64,000 nt of DNA from Prunella strophiata (taxonomy: Eukaryota; Chordata; Aves; Passeriformes; Prunellidae). The stretch lies in the NCBI GenBank assembly GCA_036583965.1, contig JAZBQD010000014.1:43643490-43707489 (forward strand), written 5' to 3'. Of the stretch, positions 26,801 through 41,800 are shown piece by piece. Under the pieces are notes generated by a model that was given only the letters and a program-made list of their open reading frames with translations, did not search any database and had not been told where the DNA came from. The position numbers and the translations under genes were made by a program. Numbering within the stretch: position 1 is the first letter of the stretch; every line of letters starts with the position of its first letter.

Positions 26801-29800
26801 GAGGAAATGGGCTCAAGCTGTGCCAGGGAAGGCTCAGGCTGGACACCAGGAAGAATCTTTTCACTGAAAGAGTGGCTAAGCTTGGAACAGCTGTTCAGGG
26901 AGGTGGTGGAGCCACTATCCCTGCAGGTGTTCAAGAAACAATAGGACATGGCATTTAGTGCCATGGTCTAATTTGATAGAGTGGTGTAAGGTCAAAAGTT
27001 GGACTCAGTCTTCTTGGAGGTCTTTTCCAACCTTAATGATTCTATAAAATCTACATACTCCATCATCTGATAAATACTGGTAACACTTTTTTCTCTTCCC
27101 AAGGAGAGAAAAGATACAGCTGCGTCATTTCACACATTAAAGAAAACCCACTGTCCTTTTTTCCATCATTAACTGAAAGGGTGTATCAGTATGATTCCAC
27201 AAGAAGATGTGATTTCACTTTCTAAAATTCCTGCAATAATAGAAACAGTTGAAATATTAAGACACCAGTCAATCACTCAAGGTAACCAGGTAGTAGATGA
27301 ACTAGTTTAGCAGGCCACACTATGTTGAAAAGACCTGCCATGGGAAACAGTCCTGTATTGTATTAACCACAGAGTAGATGCTTCTTGTAAGATAGCCATC
27401 TTTCTTATAAAAGTTAAAATTGGCAAAATGTCAAATCAAATTCACAGTGCTAATCACAATCTCTGCATAGTTTTGCAAGAGACCAGTTACAGGCAGCCCA
27501 CAGCAACAGAACTGGTTGCAGTGTAAACTACTGGTTTTCAAGCTGTGGTCCACAGATTACATCTAAGAGATCTGCAAAAGGTAAGTACAAAAAGCAAACA
27601 TGTTGTCAGTAAGCCTAAATTAACTAGACTATTCACACTGACTGGGAAACAGATCACAAATAAGCCAAGGTAATGTAAGCTTACTTTGGCTTCCATTAGT
27701 TTTTTATAAATATAGTTAATAAAGGGATTAATTAAAAAATCTATCAGAGTTACGAAAATTTGGATAGAAATTATTTTTGTAGAACTATAAAGGTGATTGT
27801 TCACTATGGCTTTAAATACAGCTTGAATTTAATGAGTCAAAGCAACAAAGCACACTACATCTCCCTTGTCACCACTAAGTAACACAAATTTTGCTCCTGT
27901 GATACCTGCTTCTCAGCCCCATAGGCGAGTCACCTCCTTCTAAATTCATGGACTACTCTAACTCTGCCTCCCACATGCCTCCTTTGTCAGACTTGATTCT
28001 TTAAAGACTACCTCAGTTGAATGGATTATATGTTTGCACCTGAGCAGGTGAAATTAATTGATACAAATGGCAGAAAGTTATTCAAAGTTAAGCAAAGTGA
28101 AAAAACACCATTTAATTAGAAGACATTATTAGGCCATTTTTTTTTCAGAATGTGTGTGGCTATTTTGAGCCCCAAAGCCCTACCTGTAAAATTAAACATC
28201 CCATCCTGCTCCTCTCCATGCTCTCCCATCACAGATAAATGCTTGCCCTATCCATTAACCCTTTCCCTCCCTGTACCAAGCTTCTTCATGTCCCTGCAGT
28301 TTTCTTTGTTTAAACTCTGTATTTATCCTAGTGTACGAAGGGCTGTAGAGCATGGGATATTCCTTTCTGAGTGGAAGTCATGTGACTAAATCTATTCAGA
28401 TAGCCTGATTCTAAACAGTATTATATTTTAAAAAGATGCCATATTGCAAATTCTACATGAAATAGTATATACTTTGCATGTTGTAAATCCATTTAAATGT
28501 ACTGTAAATCCATTTAAATATACTATATGTATATACTATATAGTATATACATATATAATCAAAGCTCAAATTTTTTAAAAAACAATGAAATAATCCAAAA
28601 TTTTGTATGGTTTCCTCACAACATTATTTTCCTGTCCCTAGTAACTACAAGCTATGCACCTACAAGACTTCTAAAAAATTAGTTAACTATCTTATTTTTT
28701 TCTTTCTCCCCTACACTTAAAGGAATTTATGTTCACTAAGTAGTGCTACAAATGTTGAAAGCACTGTAATGCCCAAATAGAAAGACCATCTCTACTCTGT
28801 AAGGAGTGAAATTATTCCTCAATATTTAAACAATGTTAACAAAACCACAAAGATCTTTTTTGACAAGAAGTGCTACATAATGGTTCAGTGTCACTCTGGA
28901 AACACAATGTGCCTTCTCAGTGAGTGAAAAAAAAATCTAATTAATTTTTAAAAAGCTGCCAAATGAACAGTAGATTTGCATAGTTCACTAGAAAGCATTT
29001 GAAGAAAGGGAAATCAAATTGGATTAATTTACATAAGCTGTACAAACAGAGTGGCTAAGATTGTAGTATACTAAAAACGGCAATTTTTTTTCCCCAAAAT
29101 CAACTAAATATGAAATCTCAAATATTTTCAAAACAGATGATTCATTGGACTTCTGGGAAACATTAAGAGCCAAGCTTTTAGAAGTCAGAATAGACCAAAC
29201 AGAGATACACTTCACATTTCTTTGAGGAGAACAAGATCTGAGAGGTTTTGACATTGAAATGTAATTGCTAAAAAACAATCAGTTTTAAAAGCCTAGTAAA
29301 ATTTGGAGAAAATGAAACAAGTAGAAGTGTGTACTTTCATTTCTCCATTTTTTAATCCCTGTTTTATTCTGGTTGCAGGAAGAAATGTCTTCATCTCCTG
29401 CAGATGAAGCAAAGTTTCTTGTCAGGAAATCCAATGAAGCACATAAAGAAATAACAGGAGCTGATGCTAAAAAGAATATAAAATACTAGAAAAAGCTGTG
29501 CAGCTCAAACTCCTACAGTCAGTCTAGACCTTGATACCAAAATAACACCTCCAATCTCCCACATGAAATACATAAGGGAACAGAGAGTGCAATGAAACAA
29601 CCAGAGCAGACAGTACATAGCACAAAATGCCAGCCTTTCCCATTTTAAAAAGAGCAGTTTCACCTCAGTAACCAGTTCCCATCATTAATCCAGCATTACC
29701 TTGCTGAGAAGAAACATTTCTTTTATGTAAAGATGACATATTTCTGCTATGCTGGTGGAAAGGATAGGCTTTGCCTCTTTCGGGAGAGTAGCTCCTGCTG

Positions 29801-32800
29801 CTGACACTGGAGCCAGATCTGCTGTGCGGAGAATCCCTTCGGCTGCCCGGCGATTCCCTGAAGAAAGGAGAGTCCCTCTTGTGAGGGGATCGCTCTCTCC
29901 CATAATGAGAGGAGTAGAAGCTTTTCCTTCTGAAGCCATCTCTGACGTCCCTTGGAAGACAACAGAAAAATACAAGTGACTTGCTTATCCTTCCAATGTT
30001 TATGAACAGCACAATGGCAACAGTTCATGCCTAGTAAATACAAACAGGTTAAGTGTCAAACATATCCAAAATCTTCAGTGTTTTTAAGAGTACTAGGTAA
30101 GGAATGAAAAAACAAGTAAAAAGAAAAAGGTAATTTTTTCAGATTTCACTGAGGTACTTCATTGCTAGAAGCTAATTCCTTTCTACTTCTGGATAATACA
30201 GCTAAAATGTAAGAAAAAGACATTGATGAAATGAGAACTCTCACAATTTTGTTCAAATTCAGCACACTTACCCTGGAAATTAAGCCTTAATTTACAATAG
30301 CTAAAAATGCATATGCAAATATGCATTGCTTACATTATTTGGTATTTTTCAGCTATATTCCTCATTTGATTTCACACACCTTGCTACACAAAATACCACT
30401 GACAGATTTCAGCTTATATCCAGCAAAGACAAAAAGAAATCTGCAGAACATCTATTCTCTCACCTATGAATCCACCCAAGGTCAACTCTTGAATGAAAAT
30501 ATTAAGACTTACATCTCCTAAATATGTTTCTCACAACACACAATATTAATTTTGAACTTTATGGTAAGAAGTCACAAACACAACTGATTTAAAACCATAA
30601 TTTAATAAACACCAAAACTTTCTACTAAATTTAAATATTGTTACTCCAGACCACAGCACAAGTGTGTTGGTTATCCGTAAATCATATTAATGTACATGTA
30701 TGTGTAAAGGTGAAAAAAAAACCCCTAGTATCATTTCAAACTTGTCCTAAAGAATCTCACAGCTAAAAGACATACAAGCCAACTGAATCTAGACTTGCGA
30801 CTTTTGCCTTGGCTGGAAGATGCATAGGTACTTCTCTTAGAGGTACTTCTCTCTTAGAGGTTTCTCCATAGAAACCTCTAAGATTTCATAACACTTCTAG
30901 TAAATCAGAATATCTCTGCTCCCCTATTTTGCAGCAGAGTTCCAGTACATCTCTCAAAGATCTGGTGGTCTCATTTAGCACAATGTAGCTATAGCAAATT
31001 TTATGTCGATGGAGATGTACAATTCCTACAACATGGCAGACCCACACTTGTGACACATAACAAAGGATTTCCATGTGCCAAAGGCGTCTTGAGCTACAGA
31101 AGCTTCACAGGTAGCACCACAAAACAAAAACAATGTATCACTGATGTGTTTTACACAGTGCAGGCTTACTTTTTGCATGGAAAGCACAACTTCACTATAT
31201 GTATGGACATTTTATGTAGCAACAGACATGAAGTGTAAGTTCAGGCTTGAAGAATACTAGATTAATTCAGCACTGAACTAGTTTTTCTAGCTAAGTGGGG
31301 GGTTATTTCTTTCTTAAAGAACATATTGATCAAATATTTATCAGGAATTACCTAGGCACAGCCCACTTTTTCTTCCATTTCCTTCTTAATCACTGTCTTT
31401 AAATAATGTTATTTATTTTTAAAGCACAAGCTTTCTGGCAGACCAATACACCACTTTTATGTGTAAAATCCACTTCAATGACCACGTTATTAAACCTTTG
31501 TATACAAAGCAGGTTATTATGGTAATGTTTACAGAGCCCCAGCTATTGCACATGTATAATAAATGCTCTAATATCCACGTAAGAATTTTTTAAAAATGTA
31601 ATTGAAATGCACTTTTAAACAGGAAAACATTTGAAAGCCACTTTCTGCAATAATATTATGCACCCTAAAATAGAATATAACTTTCAAATTTTTAATTTCT
31701 ATTTCATCACTGCATTTTAATTCTTAACTAGACCGTATCTCATACAGAACATTCATGCCATTCAACTATATTAAATCTGTTTGGGACAGCATAGCAACAG
31801 CACAGCACTTCTGATGTTTTCCATTAATGTAACACACCAAACAGAACAAAGTAAGCATTGTTTTACAGTTATTTTTTTCCTTAAATACTTAAGCTAACAT
31901 ACACCTGCAATTTAGTAATGAAGGCCCCAATTCAGCAAAGCAGTTAAGCACATGCTTCAGATTCCAACACATACTCAAAAGGTTTATTGAGCAGGGACAA
32001 TATTTAATAGAGATGCAAAACAGACTTTAAAATACAGCTATTGCCCTTAACAACAAATACAGAATTAATCCCTTTTATTTAGCATCCCTCAAATCTTTGT
32101 ATTTTGTGTTCATAATTCACACTTAATCCTGCAAGCACAATGTTGTTCTCTCAGCAGTGTTGCAACAGGAAGCAGTATCATTGTTAACCTTGATGAAAGT
32201 TGACCTTTAAGTTCTCACTAAGGCTGACAGTCTTGGAGGAGCTTCTGAAATGTTACAAAAACAGCCATATTGTGATATATCCATTAACCAAGGGCAGCTG
32301 CAGGAAGAGCTCCAGCCTGACAGCTACTGCAGTTCACCATCACTTCCAGTTTCCTCAAGGCTAAAACACAACTACAGAACAGACGAAGGGATGACTCTCT
32401 GCACAGCAGAAAACCAAGGGAATACAACACAGCTGATTTTCAGTTGCCTACGAATCAGAAACAGCACAGTGGTGTAGCTTAAGCTCTGTGAAACAAAGAT
32501 TAACACAAACCAGTGTGTCAGGTTTATCTCTTAACAGTACTTAGAGGTAAAATGAAATCACTTCCTGGATATGCAATGCCCAGGAATAGAGAGGTACTTG
32601 GGTACATTAAGCACATCACATGCAATAAAGAAAAAAGCTTTACTGTAAGAGGACTCTTAGATCATCTCCTCGTCAATTTGTGCTACTGGGCAACAGCCTA
32701 CAATACTTCATGCTCACTATTCTCTGGGACTTCTACATGCCATTACATTCAACTTTTCAACTAGAACATTAATCTACATTATGGTCCAGCCACAGTGAAC

Positions 32801-35800
32801 TTAAATAATTTCTGACACCGAGCTGAACACAGGCAACAGAACAGCATATTGTATGGAACAGAAATAGGAGGGTCTTCCAGTAATTCACAGGTGAGTGCTG
32901 CCTATAACCTAGATTAAAAAGTCAGAGATGTTTTTGTAATCCCTTCCATCTGATGAAGATTACTGCTATTGTCAAAGGGATTAAACACTCCATTTACATT
33001 GCTTAATTACTAACCTTGCCTAGAAATAGCTCACACACTTTTATATCTTCAATTTATAAATAAATTGAAGAAGCTATAAATAGCTTCTGCAACACCAGAC
33101 TTCAGTGCAAAGAGATAAAACAGTCAAGATCTGAACTGAATCCTTAACTGAAAATACCTTTTTCTACCTCATAAAGCAGATGCAAGGGGGAGGGAGACGA
33201 AAAGTTAAACTAAAATTCCTTTTGCCTGCCTTTTCAGGACATTGCAAGAGCTACCAACATGAATCAGATGATGTAGAAAATATTTAATAAAATATACAAC
33301 GCCCCCAGCCTCTAAAAGAAGAGGCAAGAACACCTCCACTTTTAACATCTTCAAAGTAAATGTAGGTGGTGCAAGATTCCAGCCACCCCTCTCCCAGAAC
33401 TCATTCCATTTCTTTCTAAAGCACACAGTACACAGTTGTGCAACAAACCAACAACTTACTCAGGCTCTGCTTTGGAGATTTGCTATAATCTCTTGTTATT
33501 GCCCAAAGATCTTTATGCAGATTTATCCTAAGCTAAAATAATACAGTGAATTACACCATCATGGATAGAAGAAATTGCACCTGGTTTCAATGGCTTTCAT
33601 TTGAAATTTGAAATGATGATAAGATTTCTTATTGACAACTGGTTTTCAACATTTTATGACTAAGCAAGTAACTCGAGCACTTGTGATATCTGCATTTTGC
33701 TCTAAATGAAATTAACATAATTAGGACCAGCCAGTGTAATCTTATTTACAGCTTTCTGCATGAAGGCAAAAGGAAACAGGCATTGTGAAACACTGTTTCA
33801 AGCAGAAAAGAATACCCAGAAATACCAAATGCACAAAAAAAATTTGAAAATATATAAATGTTTCATGGTTTTTATGCTGTGTGCAGTACTTCTGAAGTTA
33901 TAAACAAACAGCAAATCTCCACACTGATGCCATTTGTCCACCTCACTCAGTAGCAAAGCTACTCAACTCTTCTCTCCCTGCCACCACCTCGGGATCTCAT
34001 GACAGGTCAGAGAATAAAAAATAACACAATCTGAATATTATAGCAATATTAGAGAGAAATGCTTTTATGCCCTTTAATTGAATAGTAAAGCTGTGCACTT
34101 CAATGGCACTGGAAATCCCACTACATTGCTCTTTCTCCTTAGTACCCTCCTCCTTTTTACTGTCACTGATAATGTACCATTAGACTTGCTGCAAGATCAG
34201 CCTACGTAATAAAGGTGTATTTAAACTAAAACTCTCTGACAGGAAGAAATTATGGTCAATCACAGATAAGGACAGAGAAACAAAGTAACAAAGAGTCCAG
34301 AAAAACACAGATTTAAGTACCAAAGAATTAAGAGCAAACAGCTTTAGACAACTCTTTGCAGAATAAAGACAAAATATGTTATTTAGACAAATTAAGATCA
34401 AATTAGACAAAATAACTGCATTCAAATGCATGTGATCCTGTTTTTTTTCTTTTTAAAAACAAGGGCTGATCTACTTGAAGATGCCCCTGCTTACTGCAGG
34501 GGGTTGGCTAGATGACCTTTGAAGTTACCTTCCAACCCAAACCAGTCTATCATTCTGTAAGTCAATACATTGAAACATTTTTTCCATTTTGCTTCCATAT
34601 TTCATAATCATGCTCTCAAGTATCATTTGCAAAAATAATTATGCATATTAGGCTAGATAAGATATTACTTAATTTAACACATGAAACTGTTAAAAGTCAG
34701 ACTTCAGAAGAGAGAGACATTCCCACAACTGGCTGACCCAACCCTGTTGTGTGTAATGACATCAGCAATCAATTTCACTTAGACAAAGGCATTTATTGCC
34801 AGCTCATAAACAAGTTCTACAGAGCTTGAAATGCAAAGAAAAGAACCCTTAGGGTCATGCAAATATATATCACAAACTAATGTCAAGACTAACACTGAGA
34901 ATAATTTGTTACCACACAAAAATACTATCATCTTTTAAAAATAATACCAATAGCATGAGATCATGGAATTGTTTTATTGATGAACTTTTCCTCAGGTGTA
35001 GATCAGAACACCCAAACACAAGGAAATTACACATTAAAAATTTTCCCTTTGAAGCAAAATGCTTAACAAAAGGATGCCTAAACTATCAGTAACGCTAAAC
35101 TTTTTCCTCTCCTCTCCTGTATCCTAATATTCCCACCCTCTCTCAATGGGAATTGGATCTAAAATGTTTAGTATATCCAAAATATAACAAACAAGTCCTT
35201 GGAACCTAAGAGATAATGAAGAAGAATTTACCTCCCTAAGGGAAATTATGTCGAAGTCCTCTATGACAATACACCTCAACATGAGAAAGCCATGACTACA
35301 TTCATCAGTCCAATTCATTGGCCTTGAGATGATTTTGTTAGGTGCCATCTTAACAGAAGTTGTCTGCACTCGAAGGGAGACTCCCTTCTCTTTCCCTCCC
35401 CCACTTGTCTCAGAATCTAGCTGTTTTCCAACCAAGTAGTTGGGAAACTTTTCCAGAATAATCAAGTGCTACCCATGGGAGTTTGCCTCATTATTTCCCA
35501 ATCCAGCATTAACCTGCTAGTTTTGATAACATCTATAGTGCCAGCTATAAGACTGGACCAGGTGAACTCACTTTTCCAAGACTTCCTTTAAGAAATATGT
35601 TAATCAAGATCTTACAGTGTAAATGTACATAATCTTATCTTCAGGCACATTATCCTATCATACATTGTAAACAGTGGAGCTCCTTACAGTTTGTTAGCAT
35701 TATGTAAACAACATTTATTACAAGGAAATCATAATTTTCCCAAGATGTGACTTAGTTTTAAACAATGAATCAATGTTAATACAAAATTTAACTGTTTGCA

Positions 35801-38800
35801 CAGGCTACTGCATTTTTCCTTATTGGCGTATCATAACATATCAACACCTGTAGTAAACAGGTGTCTCACACAATAGCCCCTGTTAAAAAAAATATAATGA
35901 TGGCATTTATTTCATATGACATTTAAAACCTTACAAAAACTACAGTGGGAAACAGTTGTACACAAAAACCCTTAAAATGTAACACAGCTTTGGATCAAAA
36001 GCAAGTCAAATAAACATGACAGCAGGTGAGAATTGACATGATGAGAACTTCTGGAGTTTGTTTTTTTACCAAATTTGGTGTGTTTGCTGTAATTTTGTCA
36101 AATAAATACTTACTACCTGGCCATTCCTTATTCAACATCAATTTTTAAGAATATAAAAATGTTCTTTGCAAAGTTTATAAATACATGTCTTTATCCTTTC
36201 TCAATGCCTCAGAATCACAGCAGAGAAGCTGTGATTTAAAGAAGATTTAAATGTAACTGAAACATTTAAAAGAACCAAAGTATAAGAAATACCATACACA
36301 CAGAATCAGACTGAAAATACCTATTGTAATTATGCTTTTCAAAAACAAGCTCACCCAATTTTCTCTTAGGGCTTTTTAGAGAAGTGAAACCCAAGATTTA
36401 GTACCATTCCACATTTCATATAACAGGCCAGCTCTACTGTTTGAGGCTGTTTATTTACAAGCTCAGCAGAAAAAAAAAAAAAAATCAGTTAGCAGGAAGT
36501 TCTGCTAATTTGATAGTTTAAACTCCTTTCTCTCATCCTGAGATGGAAACTGCATAACCAATTAGAATTCTGCAAGGTCCTCTAAAAGGAACAGAACTAT
36601 CAGTAAGCAATTTCTGAAAGCAAACTTGTTTTTTAGCATCAGATAGATAAATTTTGCAAAGAAAATAAAATAGCCTTCAATAAACATCACAGTCAATTGT
36701 TACGCAAAGAAAAATGTTTAAAATATTAATCCCTCAGCAACTAAAACTAGCTGCCAGTGAAAACAACATTTACCTTCCAATTTAGCCACACAATTAGCTA
36801 AAGCATGCAAAAACATACCAGTTGAAAATAAGAGCAATTTCTACCTCCTCCCTATATTTTTACATTATAGGATGGCAGCAAATAATTTTACAGTTGAAAC
36901 CCTGCTTACTAATCTCTCTTTTTCCCCCCATTCTCTAGTGACAAACACTTCAGAAGTGGAATGACAGGAGTCTTGCTTTGAAAGAGGTTTCCAGATTAAT
37001 TCTAGATATATGCACACAGGGCCCATATGAGCAGAGCAGAAACTCAGTTTGACATAAAATTCCTAGTAAGAAAACAGGCAGTGTTCACACAGATAGTCTC
37101 TGAGTTCCAAGTTAAATAGAAGAAAGATTCATCATAATCATAAAACCAAACTTGTCCAAATTGCAACATTTTACTTTCAGGTGACCTGCACCAGTGGACA
37201 TTTCTGAACTGCTCTTGATTATACTCTGTCTTCAGTATAAGGCATTTTTAAAATGCTATGTAGTATCTGCATGAGAAGATTTGAATTCTTAAAATCCACC
37301 CAAAATAAAAACTTATAGATCTGCAGAACCCAAAGTGCTGACATACAATCAGACATATTTAACTCTGACTGAGTAATGGCAGTCAAGTTATGGAACACAA
37401 ATCTCAGTTTGCAAACAATTTGGTTGTCCCAAGCACAAAAGAGATACAGTCAGCAGAGCAGAAAACAGTTCTTGAAGAAAACGTAGCAACTACTGAATCA
37501 GTAAGACTGCTGCATAAAACATGAACTGAATATGAAGTCATTAAATATTTAGTGTAAACCAGAATCAACTTTTAAGTTGTATATTACCTATTATCTTGTT
37601 CCAAAAGGTTCTAATTTTCCCCCTCCACCCTCCAAAACATCATAAGCCAAGATAAACTAATTTAGCTAGCAGCTTAACACAATGGATTTTCTGAGCGAAA
37701 GATTTCAACAGACAAGTTCTTGCCTGGAGTTGTAGACAGGTATAACGAATCTACCACAATGATCTATTATAAGGAAACTGTAATTTTGTATATGAATAAA
37801 CAAGCTACTCCACTCAGCCATGTGAATACCTGAGAGGTTCAATGTTCTGGCAGAGATTCTATTTATTTATTAAAAAAAAAAGCATGTGCTAATGAGTACG
37901 ATTACAACTCTGCTTATCAATCTCTGTCAAAAGCAAGACCATTTTCTTTGGGTGACTGCCATATTTATTTCCCTCCACACATTTTTTTTTAATAAAGAAT
38001 GAGGTTCTTGTATGGTGTCCCTTAAGAGCTGTCAAATATTGCAACGAAACAGCAGGCTTATGTACATTTATAGCACCATCTCATAAATCCCTTTGGCTCA
38101 GTTTATCTTCTATAAGCAAGACACAGATCAGTTTACATTACAAGAAAGTTTAAATCCAAAGCCTAAAGGCCTCCCACAATATAATACACTGCTTTAAAAT
38201 ATTATACTATTTAAACATGTTCACTATTTTATTAATTAAAGAAAAAAACTCCAAGAAACAACTGCCCCCTGTAATTTGAAGGTGATTTCATAGTGACAAT
38301 GTAAAGATAACTGCCCTTGGCCAATGACACATCTGGACTTTCAATATTAAATTCTGCTTTATTAAGAGAAGAGTCAGTGACCCTTAACTTCTATCTGGAG
38401 ACTCTCTCATCAAAGGTTTTCATTTCAAAAAACCATTCCTATCAAGGAAGAATTTTCTTCTCAACGTACAATCTTCAGATCACAACTCTACAACATCCTG
38501 TCATCACTTTGTGCACTTGTAAGGGGTTAATCACTAAATGGAAGGGTAGTTCAAGCAGAAATCAAAAAGTCAAGATTGCTGGGCTTCTATCCCCCAATTT
38601 GCAACCAATTTATTCCATGGCCTTCAGTAAATGTAATCTCATTGTGAAGGTGCATGCATCTAGAAAAACCAAGATACATTATGCTTTACCACCCAAAAGT
38701 AATAATTGCAAGTTTAATGTTCAGAAAACCATATTTTTTTTCAGAGAAAATACAATAAGCCATTGATTAAAATACTTCCAAAACAAAACATAGAACTGAC

Positions 38801-41800
38801 TGATGAATCTCAATTGTTCACAGATCACAAACTGTTTACAATTAAGTTTCTGTATTTTGCCAGACAGTTTTCTCCCATTTGTAGTACCAAAATTACTTCG
38901 GTATTTCTATTTATTACAAAGTATTTCCTAAGCACTCCAGCAAATAAGCAGATCTGTTTTTTATGGGCAAATGCATTAGAATTAAAGACTGGACTACTAA
39001 AACTACTTCATAACTTCACTTAAAACATGGGAGAGAAACCCAACACACAATAAACAAAACAACACACATAGCAGCAACAAGTTTCTTCAGTTAGTAAAGG
39101 AAAAATTATTCATACATACAGCTGAAGAGGGGATATTAAAAATGTCCTATGTAAGCCACTTCTCAGGAGTCTACTTTTTACTTATTCTACAAATATGGCA
39201 ACCCCTCTTTTACAAACATCTGGGCCTCAGATAATTCTAAGGATCAAATTTAATGCATGTGTAGCTGGGATTTACAAGTGCGTCATTTTGTAATTTCTCT
39301 TGAAGATGAGTCTTACCCATCGTAACTTGCCAAGTTTCGTATATTTCACATCTTGTAAACTCAGTTTAGTTGGTAAAAAAAAAGGAATGAAGTAATGCTC
39401 TGTGCACTCAAAAGGATTAAAATTTGGCATGACTAAAGTGAACAGCAGCTAACAATCCTCCAAAGCATTTCACACCGAAAAGTTCATCTGACCTTACAAA
39501 AATTAACTTCAATGCAAAACCCATTGCTATGAGGTCCATAGGGAAGTACTGCAAAGCTAGAATCCTTCTACATATCAGCACAGTTCCCTGCAACTTTTTA
39601 AAAAATCTGACATGCATGAGTGCTTTGCATAAATGAGCGTAATATATTGAAGACAGGCACTAACACAGCTCCAGCAATGATCAACATCAGTCCAAGATAA
39701 ATGTACAAAGAAGTCACATCTTAATTGATCTCTACTCCTTTGAATTGCTAAGTCTCACAATTCTCATAGCATCAGCAACCAAGACATTAATGTGTGCAGA
39801 AAATTTCCTCCAAACGATGATGTACAATTCTTTGTATGTGCCAACTACACTTGAACCAAAAGGCACTTCGAATCAAGCTAAAACAAAATTCACATCAGTT
39901 CCTGGAGTTCAGAATTCCTTAGGTGACAACAGGAGAGAAAGAGCTGGGAACTAATTTTGAAATCTATGCCCTGCACATCCTCTGAATTCCTTTCCTTTTT
40001 ACATATAAAATATGTATCCTTGCCATGAAAAAAAAAGTCATGGTCAGGATGACAGCTATTCACTAAACATAGTATAAAACAGGGCTAACAATCCTCAAAA
40101 AGCATGTGGAAGGAATAGTAATGCTTCGCTCAGTGCTAGACACAATAATGTCTACCATGTAAATGGACAGCTGCTTGGAAACTGGAGCATAACCCTGTAA
40201 GGAGGAAGGCAAGGAAAAAAAGACAATAAGCCAAGTGCTAGAACCTCTGCAATCCTCTTTCACTCATGGAAAACTGCTGCTGGTCATTAGACACATCACA
40301 GCTGAAGCCACAGCTCTACAAATTCTAAGCAAGCATGTTCCTATTTTTAAGAAAAAGGCAAGAAGCTTAAAAAAAACCCCAACAAAATACCACTGTAGAA
40401 ACAATAGGAAAAAAATACACAAAATCCCTAGCTGCTGGTTGCTTCAACAGCAAAGTTTAAGAGAATTACAGAATGACACAACATAAGGGGTTGGAAGGGA
40501 CGCACAAGGATTCCTGAAGTCCAACTCCTGGCCCTGCACAGGACATCCCCAAGAGTCACACCATGGTGCCCGAGAGCATTGTCCAACACTTCATGCTCTC
40601 TGTCAGGCTGGTGCTGTGACCACTTCCCTGGAGAGCCTGTTCCAGTGCACGACCACCTTTTGGATGAGAAACCTTTTCTGACAGCCAACATAAACCTCCC
40701 CTGACACAGCTTCAGGCTGTTCCCTCAAGTCCTTGTCACTCATCACCACAGAGCAGAGATCAGTGCCTGCCCCTCCTCTTCCTCTCACAAGGAAGCTGTA
40801 ACTGCAGTGAGGTCTCCCCTCAGTCTCCTCTCCTCCAGGCTGAACAGACCAAGTGACCTCAGCTGCTCCACATAACGCTTCTCCTCAAGGCCCTTCACCG
40901 TCTTTGTTGCCCTCCTTTGGACAGCTTTCTAATAAATTAATATTTTTCTCATATTGTGGTGCCCAAAACTGTGCACAGGACTCACTAAGGGACATTTGAT
41001 ATTGCAGATAAGCAGCATTTTACTTCAGGAGAATCTCAAGTAATGTTTTTCAGCACTCTAAATCAAGATAGGGGGAAGAAAAATGCAAAGAGTAAGAGAT
41101 AAGAAAATACTTTTTGACATGTTTTCAAAAACCAAAACAGGAAAATGTGAATGATGAATACTCAAAAGGAAATGCTAAAATCATATTGACAACAACTTCT
41201 TAGAGCACATTTTAAGCTGCTGATTGCTATTTTAAAAATAATCAAAAAAAGTCATTATTTCTGTCAACAAGCTATTATTTTAAAGAATTTAAAGTCACTG
41301 TACTAACTATGAAAACCCACTTAACCATCCAAGTCTCCTGATTGTCTAGCTTCTTACTATGCTTTAGTCCATGTTCTATGCAATTTTTTAAAAAAAATCC
41401 TTCTGGTTAAAATAATCTTAAACCTTCTCTTTCCTCAAAGAAAAAGAATTATATGTACTCCAAAGAACTTACCTAAAATAACTTTAAGCATATCCAAAGA
41501 GAAGGCAATTTCGCACAAAATAATTTTTTAATATCATGTTTTGTGGAGCAAATATCTTTGAAATACAAAGTAATTAGCATTTTCACCACAGGAGACAACA
41601 TATACCATGAAATGTACTTTGATTTCCTCCTTAAGATCCACTACATTGCTCAATAGTGGGCAATATGCAAAAAACCGTAATTATGTTTATTACAAACATG
41701 GAACACTCTAAACATTTAGCAGCCTGATCACAAGACTTTACTTTCAAGATTATTTACTATACTTATATAATGAATCAGTAGGATTTCATTCAATTGCAAA

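Larger units (their letters stand above)
20849..29699 (-). other. PPHLN1: PPHLN1 introns between 20.8 and 29.7 kb
   Basis: Three introns of 2.5, 3.1 and 3.1 kb interrupted by the exons at 23.4 and 26.6 kb. Contents noted: the CR1 at 26.7-27.0 kb, the tandem repeat plus palindrome at 28.5 kb, and a short inverted repeat at 26.4 kb. Nothing else recognised. Confidence 0.8.

Noticed and set aside
29381..29489. + strand frame [20 protein letters not shown] after TTGCAG, ending in TAG
   Set aside because: Short, opposite in strand to PPHLN1, no partner exon, and no family recognised.
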